A DNA stretch of 8,887 nt from an uncultured Collinsella sp. (GTDB lineage Bacteria > Actinomycetota > Coriobacteriia > Coriobacteriales > Coriobacteriaceae), in contig CAAFEY010000128.1 in NCBI GenBank assembly GCA_900761995.1, positions 1-8,887 on the forward strand, read 5' to 3'. The notes below the pieces were generated by a model. That model saw only the letters and a program-made list of their open reading frames with translations, made no database searches and was not told where the DNA came from. The position numbers were made by a program, and so were the translations under genes. This document shows, piece by piece, positions 1-5,771 of the stretch (its first letter is position 1; each line of letters begins with the position of its first letter).

Positions 1-686
1 AGAACGGCACGAAGTTCACGGTTGTCAGCGGTTTCAACATCCCGCTGGCGCTCACGCTCGCTATGAGCCCCGTCCCCGTCAAGGGTGCCGAGCTCGCAGC
101 CCTCATCAACGAGGCCCGCACCGGTCTGACCAACCCCAACGCACCGGTCGAGGCTGCCGCGGCTCCCGCCAAGAAGGCCAAGGCGTCCCGTCACAGCTCC
201 GGTCCCGCCAAGATCGTCCTCGCACGTCTTGATTACCGTCTGCTGCACGGCCAGGTCGTCTTTACCTGGACCACCAAGGTTCAGGCCGAGCGCATCATCG
301 TCGTCGACAACGCCGCCGCCAACGATGACATCAAGAAGGGCGCTCTTAAGCTGGCCAAGCCCCAGGGCGTGCGCCTGAACGTCTTCACCGTCGAGCGTGC
401 CCTCGCCAAGATGGACAAGCTCAACACCCTCGGCGAGTGCGTCATGTTCGTCTTTGGCAACACTGCCGAGATGCTGCAGTTCTGCCAGGGCTACAAGCTC
501 GACGCCATCAACCTGGGCGCCACCGCCAACCACGACGGTGCCGATCAGGTCGGCGGCAAGGACAGCTCCGTCTTTCTCGACGCCACCCAGAAGGCCGACG
601 TCAATCAGCTGCTCGACATGGGCATCAAGCTCTATGTTCAGCAGACCCCTACGTATCAGAGCGTCGACATCGACGCCAAGCTGTAA
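1..686 (+). CDS. PTS mannose/fructose/sorbose-family EIIAB component, 5' partial
   Basis: This is the C-terminal part of a fused PTS EIIA-EIIB protein, a cytoplasmic phosphotransferase that passes phosphate from HPr to the incoming sugar. The frame is open from base 3 and no start lies in the window. The first residues (VVSGFNIPLALTLA) resemble the end of a mannose-family EIIA domain (VxSGxNLPM-type), so the Met at 63 is internal and the EIIA active-site His is off the left edge. An Ala/Pro/Lys-rich linker covers about residues 24-48, counted from that Met. The EIIB domain follows, with its phosphorylated His at residue 62 (codon 246-248) in RLDYRLLHGQV, the counterpart of R(I/V)DxRLIHGQV in ManX-type proteins. 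The gene ends with TAA, and EIIC starts 36 bp later in the same operon. The family is clear but the transported sugar is not. A fused EIIAB is like E. coli ManX and differs from systems with separate A and B proteins. Confidence 0.93.
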   Translation, partial: NGTKFTVVSGFNIPLALTLAMSPVPVKGAELAALINEARTGLTNPNAPVEAAAAPAKKAKASRHSSGPAKIVLARLDYRLLHGQVVFTWTTKVQAERIIVVDNAAANDDIKKGALKLAKPQGVRLNVFTVERALAKMDKLNTLGECVMFVFGNTAEMLQFCQGYKLDAINLGATANHDGADQVGGKDSSVFLDATQKADVNQLLDMGIKLYVQQTPTYQSVDIDAKL

Positions 687-691
687 TCAAC

Positions 692-705
692 CAGGCTTTT
701 GCCTG
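692..705 (+). other. Small intercistronic hairpin between EIIAB and EIIC
   Basis: CAGGC-TTTT-GCCTG forms a perfect 5-bp stem with a 4-nt loop, a few bases after the EIIAB stop and just before the EIIC ribosome binding site (AAGGAG, 711-716). It is too short and lacks a U-tract, so it is not a terminator. It might modestly affect mRNA stability or EIIC translation, or be chance. Confidence 0.35.
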
Positions 706-722
706 ACTGAAAGGAGAAGGGT

Positions 723-1517
723 ATGAATACGTTCATCAGTGCGGTGCTCGTCGGCCTCGTCGGCGTGTTCTGCATGTGGGACTCCCGCCTGCTCGGTCGT
801 CTTAACTTCGAGCAGCCCCTCGTTGGCGCTACGCTCGTCGGTCTGCTGCTGGGCGATGTGCCCACCGGCCTTGCCGTCGGTGCCGCCGTCGAGCTCGTGT
901 CCATGGGCCTGGTGCAGGTCGGCGCCGCCGTTCCGCCCGATATGGTCCTGGGCGGCATCGTGGCCGCTGCCTTTGCGTGCCTGACCGATGCTTCCGCCGA
1001 GACCGCCATGACGATCGCCATCCCGGTCGCCGTCCTGGGTCAGCTTCTCGGCATCGTGTTCCGTTCCATCATCGCCGCCCTCACCCATGTGGCAGATAGC
1101 GCGATCGATAACGGAAAGTTCAAGACCGCCTACCGTATGCACATCTGCGCCGGCTCCGGTCTGTACGCCGTCATGTACTTCCTGCCGATCTTCCTCGCCG
1201 TTTTTGTTGGCACCGACCTGGTTCAGGCCATCGTCAACATGGTTCCCGAGTGGCTGTCCACTGGTCTTAACGTTTCGACCAAGATCATGACCGCCTACGG
1301 CTTGGCCCTGCTGCTCACCATGATGATCAAGAAGGGTATGACTCCGTTCCTGTTCATCGGTTTCCTGCTCGCCGCTTACCTCAACCTGTCCGTCATCGCG
1401 GTCGCTCTGATCGGTGTGTGCCTGGCTGTCGTCTTCATGGGCTTCAAGTTCAACGGTTCCCATGCAGCCGCCGGTGTCGATTCCGACTACGATCCGCTCG
1501 AAGACGACGAAGACTAA
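723..1517 (+). CDS. PTS mannose/fructose/sorbose-family EIIC permease
   Basis: This 264-residue integral membrane protein is the EIIC subunit, which with EIID forms the sugar channel of a mannose-family PTS. The start is fixed by AAGGAG at 711-716, six bases before the ATG. The family signature is seen at about residues 50-75 (GLAVGAAVELVSMGLVQVGA, then VPPD), with Gly-rich hydrophobic segments before and after it, and the length is normal for EIIC. The C-terminus is unusual: after the last membrane segment the protein ends in a very acidic tail (DSDYDPLEDDED), presumably cytoplasmic. EIID starts 13 bp after the stop, and its ribosome binding site overlaps the EIIC stop codon, so the two are probably translationally coupled and made in equal amounts. 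Family assignment is secure; sugar specificity is unknown. Confidence 0.95.
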   Translation: MNTFISAVLVGLVGVFCMWDSRLLGRLNFEQPLVGATLVGLLLGDVPTGLAVGAAVELVSMGLVQVGAAVPPDMVLGGIVAAAFACLTDASAETAMTIAIPVAVLGQLLGIVFRSIIAALTHVADSAIDNGKFKTAYRMHICAGSGLYAVMYFLPIFLAVFVGTDLVQAIVNMVPEWLSTGLNVSTKIMTAYGLALLLTMMIKKGMTPFLFIGFLLAAYLNLSVIAVALIGVCLAVVFMGFKFNGSHAAAGVDSDYDPLEDDED

Positions 1518-1530
1518 GGAGGAACACACT

Positions 1531-2364
1531 ATGGCAACCGCAACCAAGGACGTGTCCCTGAACAAGAAGGTCAGCCAGTTCTTCTGGCGCTCCTGGGCCA
1601 TCCAGGCCTCTTGGAACTACGAGCGTCAGATGAACATGGGCTTCCTCTACGGCATGGTTCCCACGCTCGATCGCCTCTATCCGGACGAGTCCGACCCCAA
1701 GCAGCTCGCTGCTAAGAAAGAGGCTTACCACCGTCACATGGCGTTCTACAACTGCACCCCGCAGACGAGCGCTTTCATCCTGGGTCTCGCCGCCTCCATG
1801 GAGGAGGAGTACGCCAAGGATCCCGAGAACTTCGATCCCGATTCAATCAACGCGGTCAAGACCTCCCTCATGGGTCCGCTTTCCGGCATCGGTGACTCCT
1901 TCTTCCAGGGCACCATCCGCGTTATCGCCTTTGGCCTGGGCGTTCAGCTGGCTCAGCAGGGCTCCATCATGGGCCCGATCCTGGCCATGCTCATCTCCAT
2001 CGTCCCCTCTGTGCTGATTACTTGGTTCGCCGCCAAGATGGGCTATCAGGGCGGCCACGAGTACCTGAGCAAGCTTCAGGGCGGCGACCTCATGGAGAAG
2101 CTCATGTATGTCTGCGGCATCGTGGGTCTTATGTCCGTGGGCGGCATGATCGCCACGCTGATCGGCGCCACCACCCCGCTGCAGTTCGCTGAGGGCACCG
2201 TCGTTATCCAGGACATCCTGGACGGCATGATGCCCCAGATGATCTCCCTTGGCCTCACCGGCCTTATGTACTGGCTCATCAAGAAGAACGTCAACACCGG
2301 TTGGCTTCTCGTGATCGCCATCGTGGGCGGCATCGCCCTCTCCGCGGCCGGCATTCTGGCCTAG
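1531..2364 (+). CDS. PTS mannose/fructose/sorbose-family EIID component
   Basis: This 277-residue protein is the EIID partner of the preceding EIIC and is needed for transport across the membrane. An open frame extends upstream to 1414, but the real start is the ATG at 1531, preceded by AAGGAGG (1516-1522) overlapping the EIIC stop. Typical EIID blocks are present: FWRSWAIQASWNYERQMNMG near the N-terminus, an acidic MEEEYAKDPENFD stretch, then SLMGPLSGIGDSFFQGT. Several hydrophobic segments fill the C-terminal half, and a final membrane segment ends at residue 277 (AAGILA). The length is usual for the family. It closes the three-gene transporter block; the next gene starts 199 bp further on, after two inverted repeats. 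Confidence 0.95.
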   Translation: MATATKDVSLNKKVSQFFWRSWAIQASWNYERQMNMGFLYGMVPTLDRLYPDESDPKQLAAKKEAYHRHMAFYNCTPQTSAFILGLAASMEEEYAKDPENFDPDSINAVKTSLMGPLSGIGDSFFQGTIRVIAFGLGVQLAQQGSIMGPILAMLISIVPSVLITWFAAKMGYQGGHEYLSKLQGGDLMEKLMYVCGIVGLMSVGGMIATLIGATTPLQFAEGTVVIQDILDGMMPQMISLGLTGLMYWLIKKNVNTGWLLVIAIVGGIALSAAGILA

Positions 2365-2394
2365 TCGCGACCAAGCGCCTAACCGCTTTCCCCC

Positions 2395-2433
2395 GGGGGC
2401 CTGCCTGGCATCCCATACCCCAGGCAGGCTTCC
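2395..2433 (+). other. Strong stem-loop in the EIID-SIS intergenic gap
   Basis: The arms GCCTGCCTGG (2399-2408) and CCAGGCAGGC (2420-2429) pair perfectly around an 11-nt loop. Two G-T and two G-C pairs extend the stem to 14 bp at its base. It starts 30 bp after the EIID stop. No T-run follows, so it is not a classical terminator. A hairpin here could partly terminate transcription, or protect the 3' end of a processed PTS transcript so that transporter and enzyme mRNA levels differ. A CCCCCGGGGG palindrome (2390-2399) overlaps the left arm and could compete with it. Confidence 0.6.
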
Positions 2434-2443
2434 ATCCCCAAAA

Positions 2444-2472
2444 TGCGACAATGGGACAGTCCCCTTGTCGCA
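2444..2472. repeat. 29-bp near-perfect palindrome with a GGGACAG core
   Basis: Arms TGCGACAA (2444-2451) and TTGTCGCA (2465-2472) are perfect inverted repeats. The interior (TGGGACAGTCCCC) is itself almost palindromic, so 13 of 14 positions pair about a central A at 2458. Such symmetry could be a protein-binding operator in front of the SIS gene. It could also be a dispersed REP-like element, because its arm-GGGAC-arm design recurs at other intergenic sites in this window. No promoter was recognised next to it. Confidence 0.6.
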
Positions 2473-2563
2473 TCCTCAACGGACCGGCGACTCGGTCCAA
2501 ACCACGGTAACCCTGCGAGCGCCCGGCAATGTGGCGCCGCAAAAATCGAAAGGAATGTGTCAG

Positions 2564-3547
2564 ATGTACGAGATCGACCTTAACCTCCCTAAGCAGATCG
2601 TCGCTGACGTCCTGTCCAACCACGAGATCCACAGTGTCGCCTTCGTCGGCTGCGGTGCTTCCATGTCCGACCTGTACCCCGCCAAGTACTTCCTGGCCAA
2701 CAACACGGACAAGCTGAACGTTCAGATCTTCACCGCTAACGAGTTCAACTACGACACGCCTTCCTGGGTCAACGAGCACACCTTCGTGATCACCTGCTCC
2801 CTCGGTGGCTCCACGCCCGAGACCGTCGAGGCCAACAAGACCGCCAAGAAGCACAACTGCCCGGTCGTCTCCCTCACCAACAAGGCTGGCTCCGCTCTGA
2901 CCGTCGACGCTGACTACGTCATCGTTCACGGCTTCCACGCCAACTTCGCTGCCAAGTGCGAGAAGCCCGGCTATGCCATCGCTCTTGCTCTCGAGATCCT
3001 TCAGCAGACCGAGGGCTATGACAAGTACGACGACATGATCACCGGCCTCACCAACGTCTTCGATCTCTGCGAGAACGCTGCTCAGTCCTGCAAGAAGCTC
3101 GCCAAGAAGTTCGCTGAGGACTTCAAGGACGACAAGATGATTTACTTCATGGCCTCTGGTGCCTCCGAGAAGATGGCTTACTCTCACGCCGCCTTCCTGT
3201 TCACCGAGATGCAGTGGATCGACGCCGCCGCCTACAACACCGGCGAGTACTTCCACGGCCCATTCGAGGTTTCCACCGAGGGTAAGCCCTACGTCTTCTT
3301 CATGTCCGATGGCGCTACCCGTCCGATGGACGCCCGCGCCCTCACCTTCCTTGAGCGCATGGGCGCCAAGGTCGCTCTGATCGACTCCAAGGACTACGGC
3401 CTGGCTGACGCCGTGCCCGCGAGCGTCGTCACCTACTTCAACCCGCTGCTGCACCTCGCCGTTATGCGCGAGTACGGCAACCAGATCGCCGAGGCCCGTC
3501 AGCACCCGCTGACCATGCGCCGCTACATGTGGAAGCTTTCCTACTAA
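2564..3547 (+). CDS. SIS-domain sugar isomerase/deglycase, FrlB/GfrF-like
   Basis: This 327-residue cytoplasmic enzyme has two SIS (sugar isomerase) domains. The first has VGCGAS (28-33) and the phosphosugar loop SLGGSTPETVEA (79-90); the second starts near ASGASEKMA (197-205). Glu215 (FTEMQW) and His231 (TGEYFHGPFE) are 16 residues apart. As I recall, the catalytic Glu/His pairs of FrlB (E224/H240), FraB (E214/H230) and GlmS (E488/H504) have the same spacing. The C-terminus (HPLTMRRYMWKLSY) resembles the RRYYGGLVEY end of FrlB, and the length is near its ~340 residues. AAAGGA at 2549-2554 abuts an in-frame ATG at 2555 but lies nine bases from the ATG at 2564, so I chose the latter. With a mannose-family PTS upstream, the likely job is deglycation of a phosphorylated Amadori compound such as fructoselysine or glucoselysine 6-phosphate. 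An aminosugar-phosphate isomerase or deaminase is the alternative. Confidence 0.85.
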   Translation: MYEIDLNLPKQIVADVLSNHEIHSVAFVGCGASMSDLYPAKYFLANNTDKLNVQIFTANEFNYDTPSWVNEHTFVITCSLGGSTPETVEANKTAKKHNCPVVSLTNKAGSALTVDADYVIVHGFHANFAAKCEKPGYAIALALEILQQTEGYDKYDDMITGLTNVFDLCENAAQSCKKLAKKFAEDFKDDKMIYFMASGASEKMAYSHAAFLFTEMQWIDAAAYNTGEYFHGPFEVSTEGKPYVFFMSDGATRPMDARALTFLERMGAKVALIDSKDYGLADAVPASVVTYFNPLLHLAVMREYGNQIAEARQHPLTMRRYMWKLSY

Positions 3548-3581
3548 TCACAAGTAAGTAGACCTTACGGGTTGATTGAGA

Positions 3582-3613
3582 GGGGATGGGGTTTGCGCCC
3601 CGTCCCCTTTTTT
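3582..3613 (+). terminator. Rho-independent terminator of the PTS-SIS operon
   Basis: GGGGATGGGG (3582-3591) pairs with CCCCGTCCCC (3598-3607), ten pairs including one G-T, around the 6-nt loop TTTGCG. Six T's follow directly (3608-3613). It sits 34 bp after the SIS stop and is the clearest terminator in the window. Confidence 0.95.
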
Positions 3614-3647
3614 GCTCTGGGGAGGGCGTGTCTGTCGCGTCGCAAAT

Positions 3648-3692
3648 CCCAGATAAAACCTACCAAAATAAACCTGTCCCTTTTTGGCAGGT
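3648..3692 (+). repeat. Dispersed palindromic repeat, copy A (upstream of the HAD gene)
   Basis: This AT-rich element has inverted arms ACCTACCAAAA (3658-3668) and TTTTGGCAGGT (3682-3692), with one mismatch, around a core that reads CTGTCCC here (GGGACAG on the other strand). Bases 3648-3680 match the reverse complement of 4336-4368 with a single difference. The match continues, with more differences, over 45 bp. Its right arm directly abuts the GGGAGGAG ribosome binding site of the HAD gene, so hairpin formation could affect translation start. Confidence 0.85.
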
Positions 3693-3706
3693 GGGAGGAG
3701 ATGCGT

Positions 3707-4336
3707 ATGATCAAGGCAGTGCTGTTCGACATGGACGGCGTGCTGGTCGATACCGAGTGGTTCTACAACCGCCGCCGCGTGGCGTTTATGGAGGAGCATG
3801 GCATTACGTACGATAGAATTCCAGATCTTTCGGGGTCTAATGAACCGGCAATCTGGGAAGCTCTAGTTCCTGGCAATCTCACGTTACGCGAGGAATTGCT
3901 CACGGAATATAAAAAAAGATATTGCCCCGCTCATCCCGTTCCGTATGCCGAGCTACTCAACGAGCAGACGGAGTCGGTGATGCGTGAGCTGCACAAGCGC
4001 GGCGTGAAGTGTGCCATCGCGAGCTCGTCCTATCGCGAGCTCATTGACGAGCTGGTGGAGATTGCTGGTATCGCCGACGTGCTGGACTACACCATCAGCG
4101 GTCACGAGTGCAGTGCGTTTAAGCCCGACCCCGAGATCTACCTGCGTGCCATGGAAGCACTGGGGGTTGAGCCTTCCGAGTGCCTGGTTATCGAGGACTC
4201 GCCTTTGGGCATCGAGGCCGGCAAGCGCTCCGGCGCCCGCGTCCTGGCGCTGCGTCCGCACGAGGGCATCAACCTGGACCAGTCCGCCGCCGACGATGTC
4301 ATCGACAACCTGACCGACATCTTACCTGCCATTTAG
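3707..4336 (+). CDS. HAD-superfamily (subfamily IA) phosphatase/phosphomutase, beta-PGM-like
   Basis: This 209-residue cytoplasmic hydrolase has all four HAD motifs: DMDGVLVDTE (nucleophile Asp8, acid/base Asp10), Ser106 in AIASSS, Lys139 in FKPDP, and Glu163/Asp164 in VIEDSPLGIEAG. The segment between motifs I and II is the helical cap typical of sugar-phosphate phosphatases and beta-phosphoglucomutases, so a small phosphorylated metabolite is the likely substrate. Two ATGs compete: the one at 3701 touches the GGGAGGAG site, while the one at 3707 lies six bases away and gives a normal MIKAVLFDMDG start. No clear promoter was found. The gene sits between inverted repeat copies, and its last codons (LPAI-stop) lie inside copy B. 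The stretch from about 3804 to 3946 is AT-rich, with AGA, TTA, CTA and AAA codons unlike its neighbours, although the frame stays intact. It follows a terminator, so it probably does not belong to the PTS operon. Confidence 0.9.
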   Translation: MIKAVLFDMDGVLVDTEWFYNRRRVAFMEEHGITYDRIPDLSGSNEPAIWEALVPGNLTLREELLTEYKKRYCPAHPVPYAELLNEQTESVMRELHKRGVKCAIASSSYRELIDELVEIAGIADVLDYTISGHECSAFKPDPEIYLRAMEALGVEPSECLVIEDSPLGIEAGKRSGARVLALRPHEGINLDQSAADDVIDNLTDILPAI

Positions 4337-4368
4337 GGACAGGTTTATTTTGGCAGGTTTTATCTGGG
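4324..4368 (-). repeat. Dispersed palindromic repeat, copy B (inverted, overlaps the HAD stop)
   Basis: This is the inverted partner of copy A, with arms ACCTGCCA (4324-4331) and TGGCAGGT (4351-4358) around a loop carrying GGGACAGG (4336-4343). It differs from copy A at one of 33 positions over its main block. The HAD stop codon TAG (4334-4336) falls inside it, so the repeat supplies the protein's last residues. It lies just upstream of the terminator at 4382. Confidence 0.85.
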
Positions 4369-4381
4369 CAAACGCCGAATT

Positions 4382-4421
4382 CGCCGTGAAGGGATCGCTC
4401 TCTTCACGGCGTTTTTCTTTT
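4382..4421 (+). terminator. Rho-independent terminator after the HAD gene
   Basis: CGCCGTGAAG (4382-4391) pairs perfectly with CTTCACGGCG (4402-4411). Three inner pairs, one of them G-T, close onto a TCGC loop. The tail TTTTTCTTTT follows (4412-4421). It begins 45 bp after the HAD stop. Confidence 0.93.
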
Positions 4422-4488
4422 GAGTGGCCTCACGGTCCTTCTGATGGTTGTCGAGAGAGGGTGAATTGAAGCGCCCTCGCACACTCCA

Positions 4489-4497
4489 TGCTACAAT
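4489..4497 (+). promoter_or_regulatory. Extended -10 promoter for the YitT-family gene
   Basis: TGCTACAAT is an extended -10 element (TGn followed by TACAAT at 4492-4497). A TTGAAG at 4466-4471 could serve as -35, but the 20-bp spacing is too long, so recognition may rely on the extended -10. The predicted start of transcription lies about 35-40 bp before the GTG start codon. Confidence 0.6.
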
Positions 4498-4542
4498 CGC
4501 CGACATGCCCCATAACTATATCTGCCTTCGAAAGGAGCCTGC

Positions 4543-5550
4543 GTGGCGAACGCCATCGATCAGCTCACGGACCGCGTGCTCGTGCTCGGCCGCCTCACCA
4601 TCGTCCGCCGCGCCATCACCGCCGTGGCGGTCACCATTTCCGCCGTTCTCCAGACATTCCTGATCCAGGCGTTCATTCGGCCCGCCGACCTGCTTCCGAG
4701 CGGTCTTACCGGCGTCGCGGTCCTACTCGATCGCGTTACCTCGCTGGGCGGCGTCCACATCGACATCTCGCTCGGTATGCTCGCGCTCAACATCCCCGTG
4801 GCGCTCCTATGCTGGAGCGGCATTAGCAAGCGCTTCGTCATCTTCTCGATGATGCAGGTTGTGCTCTCGTCGCTGTTCCTCAACATCTTTCACTTCGCTC
4901 CGTTTTTGGGCGACAAGATTATGCTCATCATTTTTGGCGGCGTGGTCTCGGGTCTGGGCGCTGCCATCGCGCTAAAGTCCGGCGCATCCACCGGCGGCAC
5001 CGACTTTATCGCGCTGTGGGTCTCCAACCACACGGGCAAGACTATCTGGGGCGTCATCTTTGGTTTCAACTGCTTTATCCTGGCGATCTTTGGCTTTATG
5101 TTTGGCTGGGACAAGGCGGCGTACTCCATCGTGTTCCAGTTTATTTCGACCAAGACCATCGACAGTTTCTATCGTCGCTACGACCGCGTGACGCTGCAGA
5201 TCACGACGCGCAAGGCAGACGAGGTCATGACCGCCTATGTTGACCATTTTCAGCACGGCATTAGCTGTGCCGAGGTCATCGGCGGATACAGCCGCGAAAA
5301 GATGTATCTGCTGCATGCCGTTGTCTCGACCTATGAGAGCCAAGACATTATCAAGCTGGTGTGTGACGTTGATCCCGGCGCCGTAATCAATGTGTTCCAC
5401 ACGCTCAACTTTGTGGGCGGCTGGTGGGGCGGTCATGTTGACGAGCCCATGCCCACGGCCGTACCTGATCCCGACAAGCCCGCGCGCATGGCCAACAGGC
5501 AGGCGCGCCTCAGCGAGCAGGACAGCCTGCAGCAGGACGACGGCAAGTAG
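4543..5550 (+). CDS. YitT/DUF2179-family membrane protein
   Basis: This 335-residue protein has the two-part layout of the YitT family. An N-terminal half with about five hydrophobic segments (roughly residues 26-46, 50-65, 76-92, 98-120 and 126-187 including a re-entrant part) is followed by a soluble C-terminal DUF2179 domain (about 214-298). The family motif KSGASTGGTDFIA is at 145-157. DUF2179 features include TTRKADEVMTAY, VIGGYSREKMYLLHAVVS and the closing DVDPGAVINVFHTLNFVGG. The biochemical function of the family is not established, and a transporter or membrane sensor role is only a guess. A charged, Gln/Asp-rich tail of about 37 residues follows the domain and is probably disordered. 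The start is a GTG at 4543, preceded by AAAGGAG (4531-4537) five bases away. The gene has its own promoter and terminator and so forms a single-gene unit. Confidence 0.9.
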   Translation: MANAIDQLTDRVLVLGRLTIVRRAITAVAVTISAVLQTFLIQAFIRPADLLPSGLTGVAVLLDRVTSLGGVHIDISLGMLALNIPVALLCWSGISKRFVIFSMMQVVLSSLFLNIFHFAPFLGDKIMLIIFGGVVSGLGAAIALKSGASTGGTDFIALWVSNHTGKTIWGVIFGFNCFILAIFGFMFGWDKAAYSIVFQFISTKTIDSFYRRYDRVTLQITTRKADEVMTAYVDHFQHGISCAEVIGGYSREKMYLLHAVVSTYESQDIIKLVCDVDPGAVINVFHTLNFVGGWWGGHVDEPMPTAVPDPDKPARMANRQARLSEQDSLQQDDGK

Positions 5551-5590
5551 GGTTTTGGCTTTTTGCCGGTCAAGCGCAGCCCATTCGAAT

Positions 5591-5632
5591 GAGCCCCTCG
5601 AAAGTCCCGTTGCTTTCGAGGGGCTCTCGTTT
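5591..5632 (+). terminator. Likely terminator after the YitT-family gene
   Basis: GAGCCCCTCGAAAG (5591-5604) and CTTTCGAGGGGCTC (5613-5626) form a perfect 14-bp stem with an 8-nt loop, 40 bp after the stop. The tail TCGTTT is a weak U-tract. The very stable stem still makes termination the best reading. Confidence 0.8.
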
Positions 5633-5637
5633 GACAT

Positions 5638-5680
5638 GATAAAAACCTACCAAAATAGACCTGTCGCTTTTTTGGTAGGC
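5638..5680 (+). repeat. Dispersed palindromic repeat, copy C (upstream of the GntR gene)
   Basis: This is the third copy of the element at 3648-3692, in the same orientation, with one extra A and a few substitutions. Its arms CCTACCAAAA (5646-5655) and TTTTGGTAGG (5670-5679) are perfect 10-bp inverted repeats. The right arm reads GGTAGG where copy A has GGCAGG, so the change restores full pairing with its own left arm. Like copy A it lies just after a terminator and before a gene. Confidence 0.8.
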
Positions 5681-5685
5681 AGGGT

Positions 5686-5771
5686 GTATCGTTTTATCGT
5701 TATGATGTAATATAGAGCTAGACGTTATATATGTATTAGTAATTTCGATATTTTGATAAGAGTGATCAGAT
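5686..5771 (+). promoter_or_regulatory. AT-rich leader and probable promoter of the GntR gene
   Basis: This stretch is far more AT-rich than its surroundings and holds several -10-like hexamers, such as TATGAT at 5701-5706, and the alternating run TTATATAT. No convincing -35 was found. The ribosome binding site is weak (AAGAG at 5758-5762, nine bases from the ATG). GntR-family proteins often regulate their own promoter, so an operator could lie here, but I could not define one. Confidence 0.35.

Noticed and set aside
687..1601. 304-codon minus-strand open frame opposite EIIC
   Set aside because: It crosses two real gene boundaries and encodes His/Asp/Gly-rich low-complexity sequence; a shadow of EIIC.
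2465..2563. Upstream extension of the SIS reading frame to an ATG at 2465
   Set aside because: The added residues have no SIS similarity and come partly from the palindrome; AAAGGA is correctly spaced only for the ATG at 2564.
2291..3505. 404-codon minus-strand open frame opposite the SIS gene
   Set aside because: Low-complexity Val/Gly/Leu/Glu/Asp-rich translation with no motifs; a shadow of the well-supported SIS coding sequence.
3572..3706. Upstream extension of the HAD frame through the terminator and repeat
   Set aside because: It would translate the operon terminator and repeat copy A. HAD proteins normally begin just before the DxD motif, as they do from 3707.
3648..4368. Composite transposon or insertion sequence carrying the HAD gene
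   Set aside because: No transposase is encoded, no target-site duplication was seen outside the repeats, and a third solo copy exists at 5638-5680, so the repeats are better described as a dispersed element.
5582..5591. CATTCGAATG palindrome as a regulator site
   Set aside because: It lies between a stop codon and a terminator where no promoter is seen; ten symmetric bases alone are not enough.
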